This document shows positions 8,560 to 17,023 of a stretch of 64,000 bases of DNA, piece by piece (positions within the stretch are counted from its first letter, which is position 1; every line of letters begins with the position of its first letter). The DNA lies in assembly GCA_937141935.1 (NCBI GenBank), contig CAKZQS010000004.1:222371-286370 (forward strand), given 5' to 3'. Below the pieces are notes generated by a model that saw only the letters and a program-made list of their open reading frames with translations, was not told where the DNA came from and searched no databases. This stretch comes from an uncultured Ectothiorhodospiraceae bacterium. Its GTDB lineage: Bacteria > Pseudomonadota > Gammaproteobacteria > Nevskiales > Oceanococcaceae. The position numbers and the translations under genes are program-made.

Positions 8560-11500
8560 CTAATTCTGCGTCACGGTGCCCGGCAGGCTGGAGATCAGCG
8601 CGGCAACCTCGCGCACATTCACCGGCTTGACCAGGTGCGCCGTGAAGCCCACCTCGGTGGTGCGCTCGCGCTCGGCCTGCTGGCCGTAGCCCGTCACCGC
8701 GACGATGCGCGTGTGGTGCAGGTCCGGCATCGCGCGCAGGCGGCGGGCGACCTCGAACCCATCGATGACGGGCAGGCCCAGGTCCAGCAACACCACGTCG
8801 GGGCGCATCTCGGCGGCCGCGCGTAGCGCATTGGGCCCGTCCAGCGCGATGCGGGTCTGGTGGCCCAGGTCGCTCAGGTATTCGGACAATCCCTCCGCTG
8901 CGTCACGGTTGTCGTCGACCACCAGCACCTTGTAGGGCTGCTGGGTATGGGTGGCCGGGGGTGCGTCGGCGTGGGTGCCGGCGCCGTCGACCGGCGCCTC
9001 GGCCTGCGGCAGCGTCAGCCGGAAGGTGCTGCCGCAGCCCGGCCCGTCGCTGTGCGCCTCGATCTGGCCACCATGCTGCTGCACCAGGCTGCGCACGATG
9101 GCCAGGCCCAGCCCCAGGCCGCCCTGCGAGCGCTCGATGCCCTGCGCGCGCTGCGCGAACATGTCGAAGATGCGCGGCATCAGCTCGGGGTCCATGCCCA
9201 CGCCGTTGTCCTCGACCTCGATGACGACCTGCTCGCCCCGGGGGTGGGCGCGCAGCGTGATGTGCCCGCCCGGGTCGGTGTACTTGGCGGCATTGGTCAG
9301 CAAGTTCGACAACACCTGCGTCAGCCGCGGCGCATCGCCATCCAGCCACAGCCCCGGCTCGACCTGCCGGCTCAGCCGGTGGCGGCGCTCCTCCAGCAAG
9401 GGGCTGGCCGTCTCCACCGCCGACTGCAGGATCTCGTCCAGCGCCACCGGCGCCCGGCGCAGGGCGATCTTGCCGCGGGTGATGCGGGAGACGTCCATCA
9501 GGTCGTCCACCAGCCGGGTCAGCTGCTGGGCCTGGCGCTCGATCACCTCGCGCTCGGTCGGCAGTGCCTCCGGGTCGCGCATGCGCATCAGTTCCAGCGC
9601 GGTGACGATCGGCGCCAGCGGGTTGCGCAGTTCGTGGCTGAGCATGGCCGGGAACTCGTCCTTGGCGCGGCTGGCCTCTTCCGCCTGCTGGCGCAGGCCC
9701 TCGATCCGCTCCCGGGCGTTGACCTGCTCGGTCACGTCAAACGCGGTCGCAAGGACGCCGTCGACCTCGCCGTCCACGTTGCGCAGGGGGGCGTAGATGA
9801 AGTTGTAGTAGTACAGGCGCTCCTCGCCGCTGTCCGGGTTGCGCAGCATCGCGGGGGTCTCGTGGCCGATGTGCGCTTCGCCGGTGTCCAGCACGCCGCG
9901 CAGCAGTTCGGGGAAAGCCTGCTCGCGCAGCTCCGGGATCACGTCCAGCATCGGCCGGCCAATGACCTCGTCGTGGCTGCGCCCCCAGATCTGGCAGGTG
10001 GGCTCATTGGCCAGTTCGATGATGTGCTCGCGGCCGCGCAGGATGACGACCGGCGCGGGCGCCTGCATGAACAGCGATTCCAGGTGTTCGATCTGCAGCG
10101 CGGCGAGCCGTTGCGCCTCGCGCTCGCGCGCCTGCAGTTCGCCGCGCTCGCGCTCGATGCGCGCCAGCGCCAGCTGGGCGCCCACCCGCGCCAACAGCTC
10201 GCGCGCCGAGAAGGGCTTGACCAGGTAGGCATTGACGCCGGCGCGAACGCCGTCGATGCGCGCCTCCTCGCCGGCGCGCGCCGACAGCATCACGATGGGC
10301 AGGGCCGCGGTGCGCTCGTCGGCGCGCAGCGCGCGCGCCAGTTCCAGGCCGTTCAGGCGCGGCATCATCACGTCGGTCAGCAGCAGATCCGGCGGGTCGG
10401 CCTGAATCATTTCCAGCGCCTGCTGGCCGTCGCAGGCCAGCTCGACCCGCCACTGGGGCGCCAGCAGCCGCTGCAGGTAGTCGCGCATGTCGGCGTTGTC
10501 GTCGGCAATCAGCACCCGCTCCGGCGGGCCGTCGAGGTCCTCGCTGCCGGTCAGCGTGTCGTAGAGCATGGCCTCGCTGTCGGCCGCATCCAGCGTGTCC
10601 AGCGCATCGGCCGGCAGCCAGCGCAGCGCCTCCTCGACAAAGGGGGCCGCATGATCGGCAAGGTTAGCCGGCGGTTGCAGGCCGGCACCGGCCGGTGTGC
10701 TCGGCAGCGCCGCGTGCAGCGGCAGGCGCACGCGGAACAGGCTGCCGCGGTCGGGCTCGGATTCGACCTCCACGCTGCCCTCGTGCAGCAGCGCCAGCTC
10801 GCGCACCAGGGCCAGGCCGATGCCGCTGCCCTCCTGCGTGCGGCCGGCGCTGCCCTCGACCCGCGCGAAGCGCTCGAACAGCCGCCCGAGGTGTTCGGGG
10901 GCGATGCCGACTCCGCTGTCGCTGACCTCCAGCACCGCCTGCCGGCCGCGCGCGTGCAGCGCGACGCGGATATGGCCCCGCAGCGTGAACTTGAAGGCAT
11001 TCGACAGCAGGTTCAGAACAATCTTTTCCCACATGTCGCGATCCACCGGCACGGGCCGCGGCAGGGGCGGGCAGTCCACCTGCAGCTCCAGCCCCGCCTT
11101 GTCGCAGGCCGAGCGGAAGTTGCTGGCCAGGTCGCGGGTCAGCTCGGCGAGGTTGGTCGGCTCGCGCTGGGCCTGCATGCGGCCAGCCTCGATGCGGGAA
11201 AAATCCAGCAGCGAATTGACCAGCTTGAGCAGCCGCAGCGCATTGCGATGCGCCAGGGTCAGCTGCTGGCGGGTGGGTTCGTCGATGCCGGTCTCGTCGA
11301 GCACATCGCGTAGCGGCGTCAGGATCAGCGACAGCGGCGTGCGGAACTCGTGGCTGACGTTGGAAAAGAAGATGGTCTTGGCGTCATCGATCTCGGCCAG
11401 CGCCTCGGCGCGGCGGCGCTCGGCCGTATAGGCCTCGGCGTTGGCGAGGGCCGTTTCGACCTGGGCGGCGATCAGGTCGCAGAACTGGGTGTAGTTGTCG

Positions 11501-12432
11501 TCGGCCGGCAGGCGCGAACTCAGCCCCAGCACCAGCACGCCACGCAGCTCCTCGCCGCCGCGCTGCTTCAGCGGCAGGCACAGCGCATCGCGCGCGGGCT
11601 CCTCCCAGGGCCCACCGGGCAGGCCGAGCTCCGGGCACAGGCTGGCGCGGTGACTGCGCGTCCGCGGCAGGGCGGCCGCCAGCGGCCAGTGCTCCTCGGC
11701 CATGTCCACCAGCGGCAGGCTGTCGGGGCACAGGTGGCCGGGGACCTCGTCGCAATATTTGGCCGCCAGCCGCAGCGGGCCCGGTTCGTCGCCCGTGAGG
11801 TAGAAGAGGGCGAAGGGCAGGTCGACGTTTTGCGCCGAAAGCACCTCCACCGCACGCTGGCAAACCTCCTTGGCGCTGCGGGCACCGGCGGTGCGGGTGC
11901 TCAGGTCATTCAGCGCCTCCAGGCGGCGCTCCCCGACGACCTCGCGAGTGGTCTCGGCGCAGGTGCAGAACAGGCCGGCCACCTGGCCGTCGTCGCCGCG
12001 CACGGGGCTGTAGGAGAAGGTGAAGTAGGTCTCCTCCAGAAAATCATGCCGGCGCATGAAGAGCTGCAGGTTTTCCCACCAGATCGACTCGCCGGCAAAG
12101 GTGCGCGCGACCAGCGGCTCGACATCGGCCCAGACATCGGCCCAGATATCGCGAAAGGCGCGGCCCAATGCCCGGGGGTGCTTGGCCCCCAGAATCTGCG
12201 CATAGGCGTCGTTGTAGAAAAAGGTCCGCTGCTCGCCCCAGGCCAGAAACATCGGGTAGCGCGAGTGCAGCAGGATGCCCACCGTGGCGCGCAGGCTGTT
12301 CGGCCATTGCGCCGGCTCGCCGAGCGGCGTCCGGCTCCAGTCGTGCTGGCGCATGCGCGCGCCCATGTCGCCGCCGCCGCTCAAAAAATCCAGGGTCTTG
12401 TCCGGGGCATCCTGCGGGGTCTGGGCGCTCAT
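8560..12432 (-). CDS. Hybrid sensor histidine kinase with two kinase modules and two receiver domains
   Basis: A 1290-residue soluble protein; no membrane segment is visible. I chose the ATG at 12432 (MSAQTPQDAP) rather than the upstream ATG of the ORF track because the extra 28 residues look non-coding. Domains in order: PAS (about 30-150), GAF-like (165-330), HisKA with VSHEFRTPL (about 360), HATPase (to about 545), REC with the phospho-acceptor in TDVMMPRLNG (about 687), PAS (785-895), a second HisKA with LSHELRNPL (about 932), a second HATPase (to about 1125), and a C-terminal REC with LLDLGLPVIDG (about 1217). Both His boxes and both Asp sites look intact. The output partner is unknown, since no response regulator is adjacent. 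It lies downstream of the RimK-like locus on the same strand but 114 nt away. Confidence 0.92.
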   Translation of the reverse strand: MSAQTPQDAPDKTLDFLSGGGDMGARMRQHDWSRTPLGEPAQWPNSLRATVGILLHSRYPMFLAWGEQRTFFYNDAYAQILGAKHPRALGRAFRDIWADVWADVEPLVARTFAGESIWWENLQLFMRRHDFLEETYFTFSYSPVRGDDGQVAGLFCTCAETTREVVGERRLEALNDLSTRTAGARSAKEVCQRAVEVLSAQNVDLPFALFYLTGDEPGPLRLAAKYCDEVPGHLCPDSLPLVDMAEEHWPLAAALPRTRSHRASLCPELGLPGGPWEEPARDALCLPLKQRGGEELRGVLVLGLSSRLPADDNYTQFCDLIAAQVETALANAEAYTAERRRAEALAEIDDAKTIFFSNVSHEFRTPLSLILTPLRDVLDETGIDEPTRQQLTLAHRNALRLLKLVNSLLDFSRIEAGRMQAQREPTNLAELTRDLASNFRSACDKAGLELQVDCPPLPRPVPVDRDMWEKIVLNLLSNAFKFTLRGHIRVALHARGRQAVLEVSDSGVGIAPEHLGRLFERFARVEGSAGRTQEGSGIGLALVRELALLHEGSVEVESEPDRGSLFRVRLPLHAALPSTPAGAGLQPPANLADHAAPFVEEALRWLPADALDTLDAADSEAMLYDTLTGSEDLDGPPERVLIADDNADMRDYLQRLLAPQWRVELACDGQQALEMIQADPPDLLLTDVMMPRLNGLELARALRADERTAALPIVMLSARAGEEARIDGVRAGVNAYLVKPFSARELLARVGAQLALARIERERGELQAREREAQRLAALQIEHLESLFMQAPAPVVILRGREHIIELANEPTCQIWGRSHDEVIGRPMLDVIPELREQAFPELLRGVLDTGEAHIGHETPAMLRNPDSGEERLYYYNFIYAPLRNVDGEVDGVLATAFDVTEQVNARERIEGLRQQAEEASRAKDEFPAMLSHELRNPLAPIVTALELMRMRDPEALPTEREVIERQAQQLTRLVDDLMDVSRITRGKIALRRAPVALDEILQSAVETASPLLEERRHRLSRQVEPGLWLDGDAPRLTQVLSNLLTNAAKYTDPGGHITLRAHPRGEQVVIEVEDNGVGMDPELMPRIFDMFAQRAQGIERSQGGLGLGLAIVRSLVQQHGGQIEAHSDGPGCGSTFRLTLPQAEAPVDGAGTHADAPPATHTQQPYKVLVVDDNRDAAEGLSEYLSDLGHQTRIALDGPNALRAAAEMRPDVVLLDLGLPVIDGFEVARRLRAMPDLHHTRIVAVTGYGQQAERERTTEVGFTAHLVKPVNVREVAALISSLPGTVTQN

Positions 12433-12546
12433 TGGGGCCTGGGTTTCTCCAAGATGGCGGGCAGTCGGGGCCGCGCCGTGCCATGCCGGTGCCGCCCCCC
12501 GCCCGCAGTAATCCATGCGCCCGCCACCGCGTCAAGCCGGCGTGCG

Positions 12547-13554
12547 CTAGAAATAGAACTCCCGCGCCAGTTCGGCATCCACCTGCGCGCCCGGCGCCTC
12601 GGCGGCGGCCCGGGCGGCGTCGAAGTCCGGCACGGTGATGCGAATGCGATCGAGCGGGTCCTCGGGGATTTGCGGCAACGCGGCCACCCGCTGCAGGACC
12701 GGGCCGATGCCGCGGCCATTGGCCAGCTGGATCGACAGGCCCGGGCGCGCGTTCAGCTCCAGCACCAGCGGCCCGTAGCGGCGGTCGAGCACGACGTCCA
12801 CGCCCAGGTAGCCCAGCGGCGCCAGCTCATAGCAGCGCGCGGCCAGCTCCAGCAGGCGCGGCCAGTGCGGGATCGGGAAGTCGGCCAGCACGGCGCCGGT
12901 GTCGGGGTGGTGGCTGACCGGGTAGTTGTGGTGCACGCCGCCGACCGTGCGGCCGCTGTGCAGGTCGATGCCGGCCCCCACGGCGCCCTGGTGCAGGTTG
13001 GCCTTGCCGTCGGATTCGCGGGTCGGCAGGCGCACCATGGCGCAGACCGGCACGCCGCGAAACACCAGCGTGCGGATGTCCGGCACGCCGTGGTGCGTGA
13101 TCGGCGCGAACACCGGGTCAAAATCCACGCAGTATTCGATCATCGCCTGGTCGGGCAGCCCACCCAGGCTGAACATGCCCGACAGGATGTTGGACACGTG
13201 GTGGCTCAAGGCGCCCAGCGTGATCGGCGCGCCGCTGGCACGCAGGTAGTCCTGGCCCTGGCGGCCGCGCACGACCACGATGCCCTCGCCGCCCGCGCCG
13301 TGGGCCGGCTTGATGACAAAGTTCGGGTGCGGCGCCAGCAGGCCCTCCAGCGCGCGCACGTCGTGCTCGGTGTACAGCGTGCCGTAGAGCTCCGGCACGC
13401 TGATGCCGGCCTCGACCGCCAGCCGCTTGGTTTGCAGCTTGTCGTCCACCAGCGGGTACAGGCGGCGCTCGTTATAGCGCGCGATGTAGTGGCCGTTGCG
13501 CGCGTTCATGCCGACGATGCCGGCCTCGCGCAGCTGCTGCCAGGGCCAGCGCAT
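12547..13554 (-). CDS. RimK-like ATP-grasp amidoligase (alpha-L-glutamate ligase-related)
   Basis: A 335-residue cytosolic ATP-grasp protein of the RimK-related E-ligase group. The ORF track runs 608 aa because it enters the upstream gene in another frame; the true ATG at 13554 overlaps the upstream stop. The start GIVGMNARNGHYIARYNERRLYP and the nucleotide-binding strand FVIKPAHGAGGEGIVVV (about residue 85) identify the family, with the metal-binding NARPG near residue 278. RimK-like enzymes form amide bonds between a carboxylate and an amino acid, usually glutamate, using ATP; the acceptor here is unknown. It is the last gene of a three-gene operon with the inactive transglutaminase and the retropepsin-like protease. 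Confidence 0.88.
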   Translation of the reverse strand: MRWPWQQLREAGIVGMNARNGHYIARYNERRLYPLVDDKLQTKRLAVEAGISVPELYGTLYTEHDVRALEGLLAPHPNFVIKPAHGAGGEGIVVVRGRQGQDYLRASGAPITLGALSHHVSNILSGMFSLGGLPDQAMIEYCVDFDPVFAPITHHGVPDIRTLVFRGVPVCAMVRLPTRESDGKANLHQGAVGAGIDLHSGRTVGGVHHNYPVSHHPDTGAVLADFPIPHWPRLLELAARCYELAPLGYLGVDVVLDRRYGPLVLELNARPGLSIQLANGRGIGPVLQRVAALPQIPEDPLDRIRITVPDFDAARAAAEAPGAQVDAELAREFYF

Positions 13555-15065
13555 CAGCCCTTGCCCATCCACACGCTGCGAAAGCGCCAGTACTCGCTGA
13601 GCCGGTAGCCGGTGTAGCGACCCAGCAGCAGCGTGGCCGCCAGCAGGATCAGCAGCACTTCGGGGAACAGGCTGACCACGTGCTGCAGCAGCGGCTGGCT
13701 CATCACGATGAAGGCCGTGGCGGCAACCGCCAGGCTGCCCAGACCCTGGACGATGGCGTCCTGCGGGCCGTGTTCCTCCCAGACGATCGACATGCGCTCG
13801 ATGGTCATGGCCAGGATCACCATCGGGAACAGCGCCACCGACAGCCCGCGCTCGAAGCCCATGCGGTGGCTGGCGATGGACAGCAGCAGCATCAGCAGGA
13901 TCACCAGCACCAGCACCGCCGCCAGCCGGGGCACCAGCAGCAGCTTCAGGTGCTCCAGCCAGAAGCGCAGCGCCAGGCCCACGGCCACGACGCCGGTAAA
14001 CAGCACGCAGCCCCATAGCAGCTCGGTTTCGCGAAAGGCCAGCGCGATCAGCACCGGCATGAAGGTGCCGAAGGTGCGTATGCCCACGACATTGCGCAGC
14101 AGCACGACCAGCAGCGCGCCGAAGGGCACCATCAGCAGCACCGTGTAAACGTTCTGCACGTGCAGCGGCAGCCCCAGCAGCGACAGCTTGGCCAAGGGGC
14201 TGTCCAGCTGTCGCGCCAGGTCCACCGCGCGCGGCTCGGCGCGGCGTACCGAGAAGCGCAGGTCGGCGGACTCGCCGTTTTCCACCGTCAGCAGCCGCCC
14301 CGGGCGCACCTGCCAGACCAGGAAATTCTCGGGCCGGCCCATGTCGCCGGTTTCCGGGTTGAAGGCCAGCCACTGCTGCTCGTTGTGCACCTCCAGCCAG
14401 GGTTTGAGCCGCCCCTCCAGCACGCCGTGGCGCAACTCCAGGCCGTGCACCACCCGGGCGGGGATGCGCGCGCCGGCCAGGATGTCGACCACCTGGCGGG
14501 CGCGGGCCTCGGGCGTGGTGGCCTCGTCGCGCAGCAGTTGCACGGCCGGGTCCGAGCTGGTGTTCAGGCGCAGGATCAACTGCCGGGCGAAGGAGGCGAT
14601 GTCGGCGCTGCGGCCGCGCACGTCCTTGAGCAGTGTGTCGATGGCCGGCTGGAACAGCTCGGGGTAGTCCGGCACCTTGGGGTAGCCGGGGAAGGCCTCG
14701 CGCGCGCTGCCCGGGGTGTCATCCGGGTTGACCGACAGGCGGTAGTAGAGCGCCTGCGGCCCGGCGACGCGGCGCGCCGACAGCAGCGCATAGCGCTGGC
14801 CGCCATCGAGCTCTTCGGCCAGGCCGAAGTCGCGCACGACGAAGTCTTCGTCGAGCACCTCGAAGCCGGGCGGGTTGCTGGGCAGCGCCAGCCGGGCCTT
14901 GACGTTGCCCTGGGCGTAGAAGCTGGCGCGTGCCTCCACCGTCCACACCGCCGAGGTGGCGTCCGGCTTCAGCGGCAGGCCCACCCAGGCGACCTTGGCG
15001 TAGATCATCGCCGCCGCGACGATGCACAGCGCCGCCGCCAGCCAGGCGACCGCCGGCAGTCTCAC
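13554..15065 (-). CDS. Inactive transglutaminase fused to seven membrane helices
   Basis: A 503-residue inner-membrane protein. One N-terminal helix (AWLAAALCIVAAAMIYAKV) is followed by a soluble transglutaminase-like domain (about residues 35-270) that should face the periplasm, then about seven closely packed helices (300-490). The core GARIPARVVHGLELRHG matches the transglutaminase fold, but no Cys occupies the catalytic position on the preceding helix, which is the known state of this Transglut_i_TM/7TM family and not a mutation. The stop overlaps the amidoligase start (ATGA) and the start overlaps the protease stop by 4 nt. It may bind peptide substrates or act as a membrane sensor for the system; this is inference. 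Confidence 0.87.
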   Translation of the reverse strand: MRLPAVAWLAAALCIVAAAMIYAKVAWVGLPLKPDATSAVWTVEARASFYAQGNVKARLALPSNPPGFEVLDEDFVVRDFGLAEELDGGQRYALLSARRVAGPQALYYRLSVNPDDTPGSAREAFPGYPKVPDYPELFQPAIDTLLKDVRGRSADIASFARQLILRLNTSSDPAVQLLRDEATTPEARARQVVDILAGARIPARVVHGLELRHGVLEGRLKPWLEVHNEQQWLAFNPETGDMGRPENFLVWQVRPGRLLTVENGESADLRFSVRRAEPRAVDLARQLDSPLAKLSLLGLPLHVQNVYTVLLMVPFGALLVVLLRNVVGIRTFGTFMPVLIALAFRETELLWGCVLFTGVVAVGLALRFWLEHLKLLLVPRLAAVLVLVILLMLLLSIASHRMGFERGLSVALFPMVILAMTIERMSIVWEEHGPQDAIVQGLGSLAVAATAFIVMSQPLLQHVVSLFPEVLLILLAATLLLGRYTGYRLSEYWRFRSVWMGKG

Positions 15066-15643
15066 GAGTCGGATCCGCCTTCAGGCTCGCTGGGGCAGCG
15101 GGCCTGGGTCAGAAAGGTGGCGCCGGCGTCGACCAGCGCGTGGTCCTCGAGAAAGCGCCGGCCCAGCAGCACCGGGTAGATGAAGCGCGAGCGGTCGGCC
15201 AGCGTGAACTGCGCGCTGCGCCGCTCGCCGGCGATGCAAAAGGACATGCGCACCACGGGGCGGCGGTCGTACTCGCCCTCGTGCTCCTTGATGCGCACCC
15301 GGCGCACGCGGCGGCGCTCGAGGACGACGTCGTGGTCCTTGCCATCGGTGTCCTCGACCTCCAGGCGGAAGCGGACCCAGTTGTCCCCGTCCTTCTTGAA
15401 GATCTCGATGTCCTTGGCATGCAGCGAGGAGGTCTTGGCGCCGGTATCGAGCTTGGCCTTGAGCGGGATCGCCCCCGGCTCGATCAGCACCTTCTCCACC
15501 CAGCCCATGCGCTGGCGCTCGTCACTGTCGGCCTGCGCGGCCGTGGCGAAGCTGCCGGCGGTCACCAGCAGCAGAGCGAAAATTCGAGCCGGCCACGCCT
15601 TGCGGCGGGCAGGGCCCAACTTCACGTCTTGCAACGTCAACAC
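15062..15643 (-). CDS. Exported retropepsin-like protease (RimB / putative ATP-dependent zinc protease family)
   Basis: A 193-residue protein that probably starts at GTG (15643); no in-frame ATG precedes the conserved part. A basic N-terminus and a hydrophobic stretch (IFALLLVTAGSFATAAQA) form a likely signal peptide, so the protease should be periplasmic. The core motif AKLDTGAKTSSLHA is the single-Asp active site of the Zn_protease/RimB retropepsin-like family. The second part LLGRRFLEDHALVDAG is the C-terminal half of the fold. Homologues are encoded beside RimK-like ligases and are proposed to remove or process the ligated residues. It is the first gene of the operon, divergent from the M14 deacylase with 33 nt between start codons. 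Confidence 0.85.
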   Translation of the reverse strand: MLTLQDVKLGPARRKAWPARIFALLLVTAGSFATAAQADSDERQRMGWVEKVLIEPGAIPLKAKLDTGAKTSSLHAKDIEIFKKDGDNWVRFRLEVEDTDGKDHDVVLERRRVRRVRIKEHEGEYDRRPVVRMSFCIAGERRSAQFTLADRSRFIYPVLLGRRFLEDHALVDAGATFLTQARCPSEPEGGSDS

Positions 15644-15663
15644 GGAGGGTCGTCCCTGGCTTC

Positions 15664-15669
15664 TATAAT
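15664..15669 (+). promoter_or_regulatory. Consensus -10 (TATAAT) for the M14 deacylase gene
   Basis: A perfect TATAAT ends 7 nt before the ATG at 15677. The expected transcription start falls at or next to the ATG, and no ribosome-binding sequence is present between them, so a leaderless mRNA is predicted. No convincing -35 was found 17 nt upstream. Confidence 0.6.
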
Positions 15670-15676
15670 TTTCGCC

Positions 15677-16963
15677 ATGTTACTGCAAGGACCTGCCGCC
15701 GCCCGCGGTCTTGTGCCCTTGGTCCTGCTGCTGGCCCTGAGTGGCCCGGCAGCGGCCCAGCCGGCACCGGCCGCGACGACCGCCCCCAGCGGGCCTACCC
15801 CGACCCCCGTGGCCGCGCCGCCGGACACGGCCGCGCCCGCCGCCGCGCCCCTAACCGCACCCGCAGTCGCGCCGACGGCCACGCCGGCCGCCTCGCCGGC
15901 TCCGGCGCCCACGCCCAGCCCCAGCCCCACGCCCGAGCCCTGGGCGGCGCTGCAGATCCTCGACAGCGCGGTGCCGCCGGGCGAGATGCGCCGGCTGGCC
16001 TGGCGCACCGGCTTTGGCTATGGCCTGGTCGACGAGCCGGTGCCGGTGCTGGTCGCCCGCGGCAGCAGCCGCGGCCCGACGCTGTGCCTGACCGCGGCGG
16101 TGCACGGCGACGAGCTCAACGGCATCGAGATCGTGCGCCGCGTTGTGTCCGGCATCGACCCCACCGCGCTCAAGGGCACCGTGATCGGCGTGCCCATCGT
16201 CAACGTGCACGGCTTCCAGCGCCGCAGCCGCTACCTGCCGGATCGCCGCGACCTGAATCGCTATTTCCCGGGTGACCCCGAAGGCTCGCTGGCCTCGCGC
16301 GTCGCGCACGATTTCTTCGGCCGCATCATCGCGCAGTGCGAACAGCTGGTGGACGTGCACACCGGCAGCTTCTACCGCAGCAACCTGCCGCAGCTGCGCG
16401 CCGATCTGCGCGAGCCCGCCGTGGTCGAGATGACCAAGCATTTCGGCGCCATCACCGTGCTGCACAGCAGCGCCGCGGACGGCACGCTGCGCGGCGCCGC
16501 CGTCGCGGCCGGCATCCCGGCCGTCACGATGGAAGTGGGCGAGCCCAACCGCCTGCAGGCCGACGACGTCGCGCTGGCGGTTAAGGGCCTGGAGACCCTG
16601 CTGGCGGGCATGGAGATGAGCGGCAAACGCCGCCTGTGGGACCGCGCGCAGCCGGTGTTCTACGAGTCGCGCTGGGTGCGCGTGGACCGCGGCGGCATCC
16701 TGTTCTCGGCCGTGGAACTGGGCCAGTCGGTGCGGCCGGGCGATGTGCTGGGCACGGTGACCGACCCGCTATCCAACGTCTATACCGAGATCACGGCGCC
16801 CATCGCCGGCCGCGTGCTTGGCCGGGCGCTGAATCAGTTCGTGATGCCGGGTTTTGCCGCCTTCCGCATCGGCATCGAAACCACCGAGACCGAAGTGGCC
16901 GAGGAGCCGCCGCAGCCCTCCGACGAGGCCGCGGCGGCCGACGACGACCAGCCGCCAAACTAG
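15677..16963 (+). CDS. Exported succinylglutamate desuccinylase/aspartoacylase-family (M14) metallohydrolase
   Basis: A 428-residue protein; the long ORF-track N-terminus is a shadow and the ATG at 15677 begins a good signal peptide (LVPLVLLLALSGPAAA). About 60 residues of low-complexity Ala/Pro/Thr/Ser follow and then the catalytic domain. Zinc ligands fit H143 and E146 in AVHGDELNG and H228 in VDVHTGSF. The C-terminal part (GDVLGTVTDPLSNVYTEI) is the beta-barrel common to the AstE/AspA group. Family members hydrolyse amide bonds of acylated amino acids. An exported version with a Pro-rich linker, placed back to back with the exported protease of the amidoligase operon, suggests it acts on periplasmic amide-linked products; that is inference. 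Confidence 0.85.
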   Translation: MLLQGPAAARGLVPLVLLLALSGPAAAQPAPAATTAPSGPTPTPVAAPPDTAAPAAAPLTAPAVAPTATPAASPAPAPTPSPSPTPEPWAALQILDSAVPPGEMRRLAWRTGFGYGLVDEPVPVLVARGSSRGPTLCLTAAVHGDELNGIEIVRRVVSGIDPTALKGTVIGVPIVNVHGFQRRSRYLPDRRDLNRYFPGDPEGSLASRVAHDFFGRIIAQCEQLVDVHTGSFYRSNLPQLRADLREPAVVEMTKHFGAITVLHSSAADGTLRGAAVAAGIPAVTMEVGEPNRLQADDVALAVKGLETLLAGMEMSGKRRLWDRAQPVFYESRWVRVDRGGILFSAVELGQSVRPGDVLGTVTDPLSNVYTEITAPIAGRVLGRALNQFVMPGFAAFRIGIETTETEVAEEPPQPSDEAAAADDDQPPN

Positions 16964-16988
16964 CGGCCGCGGCGCGCCGCGCCGGGCC

Positions 16989-17010
16989 GGAGCCGGAGCC
17001 GGGGCCGGAG
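16989..17010 (+). repeat. Short GGAGCC hexanucleotide repeat between convergent genes
   Basis: Two exact GGAGCC units plus one GGGGCC and a partial unit sit in the 60-nt gap between the M14 gene and prlC, which converge. A similar, longer tract occurs at 36.1 kb, again between convergent genes. Confidence 0.6.
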
Positions 17011-17023
17011 TTGGCGCCGCGGT

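Noticed and set aside
11350-13608. 752-aa plus-strand ORF over the hybrid kinase and amidoligase genes
   Set aside because: It is antisense to two genes with complete domain structure, and has His/Gln/Arg/Ala-rich low-complexity composition.
13554-15065. Missing catalytic Cys in the transglutaminase domain as a sign of gene decay
   Set aside because: The whole Transglut_i_TM/7TM family lacks the triad, and the reading frame and membrane part are intact.
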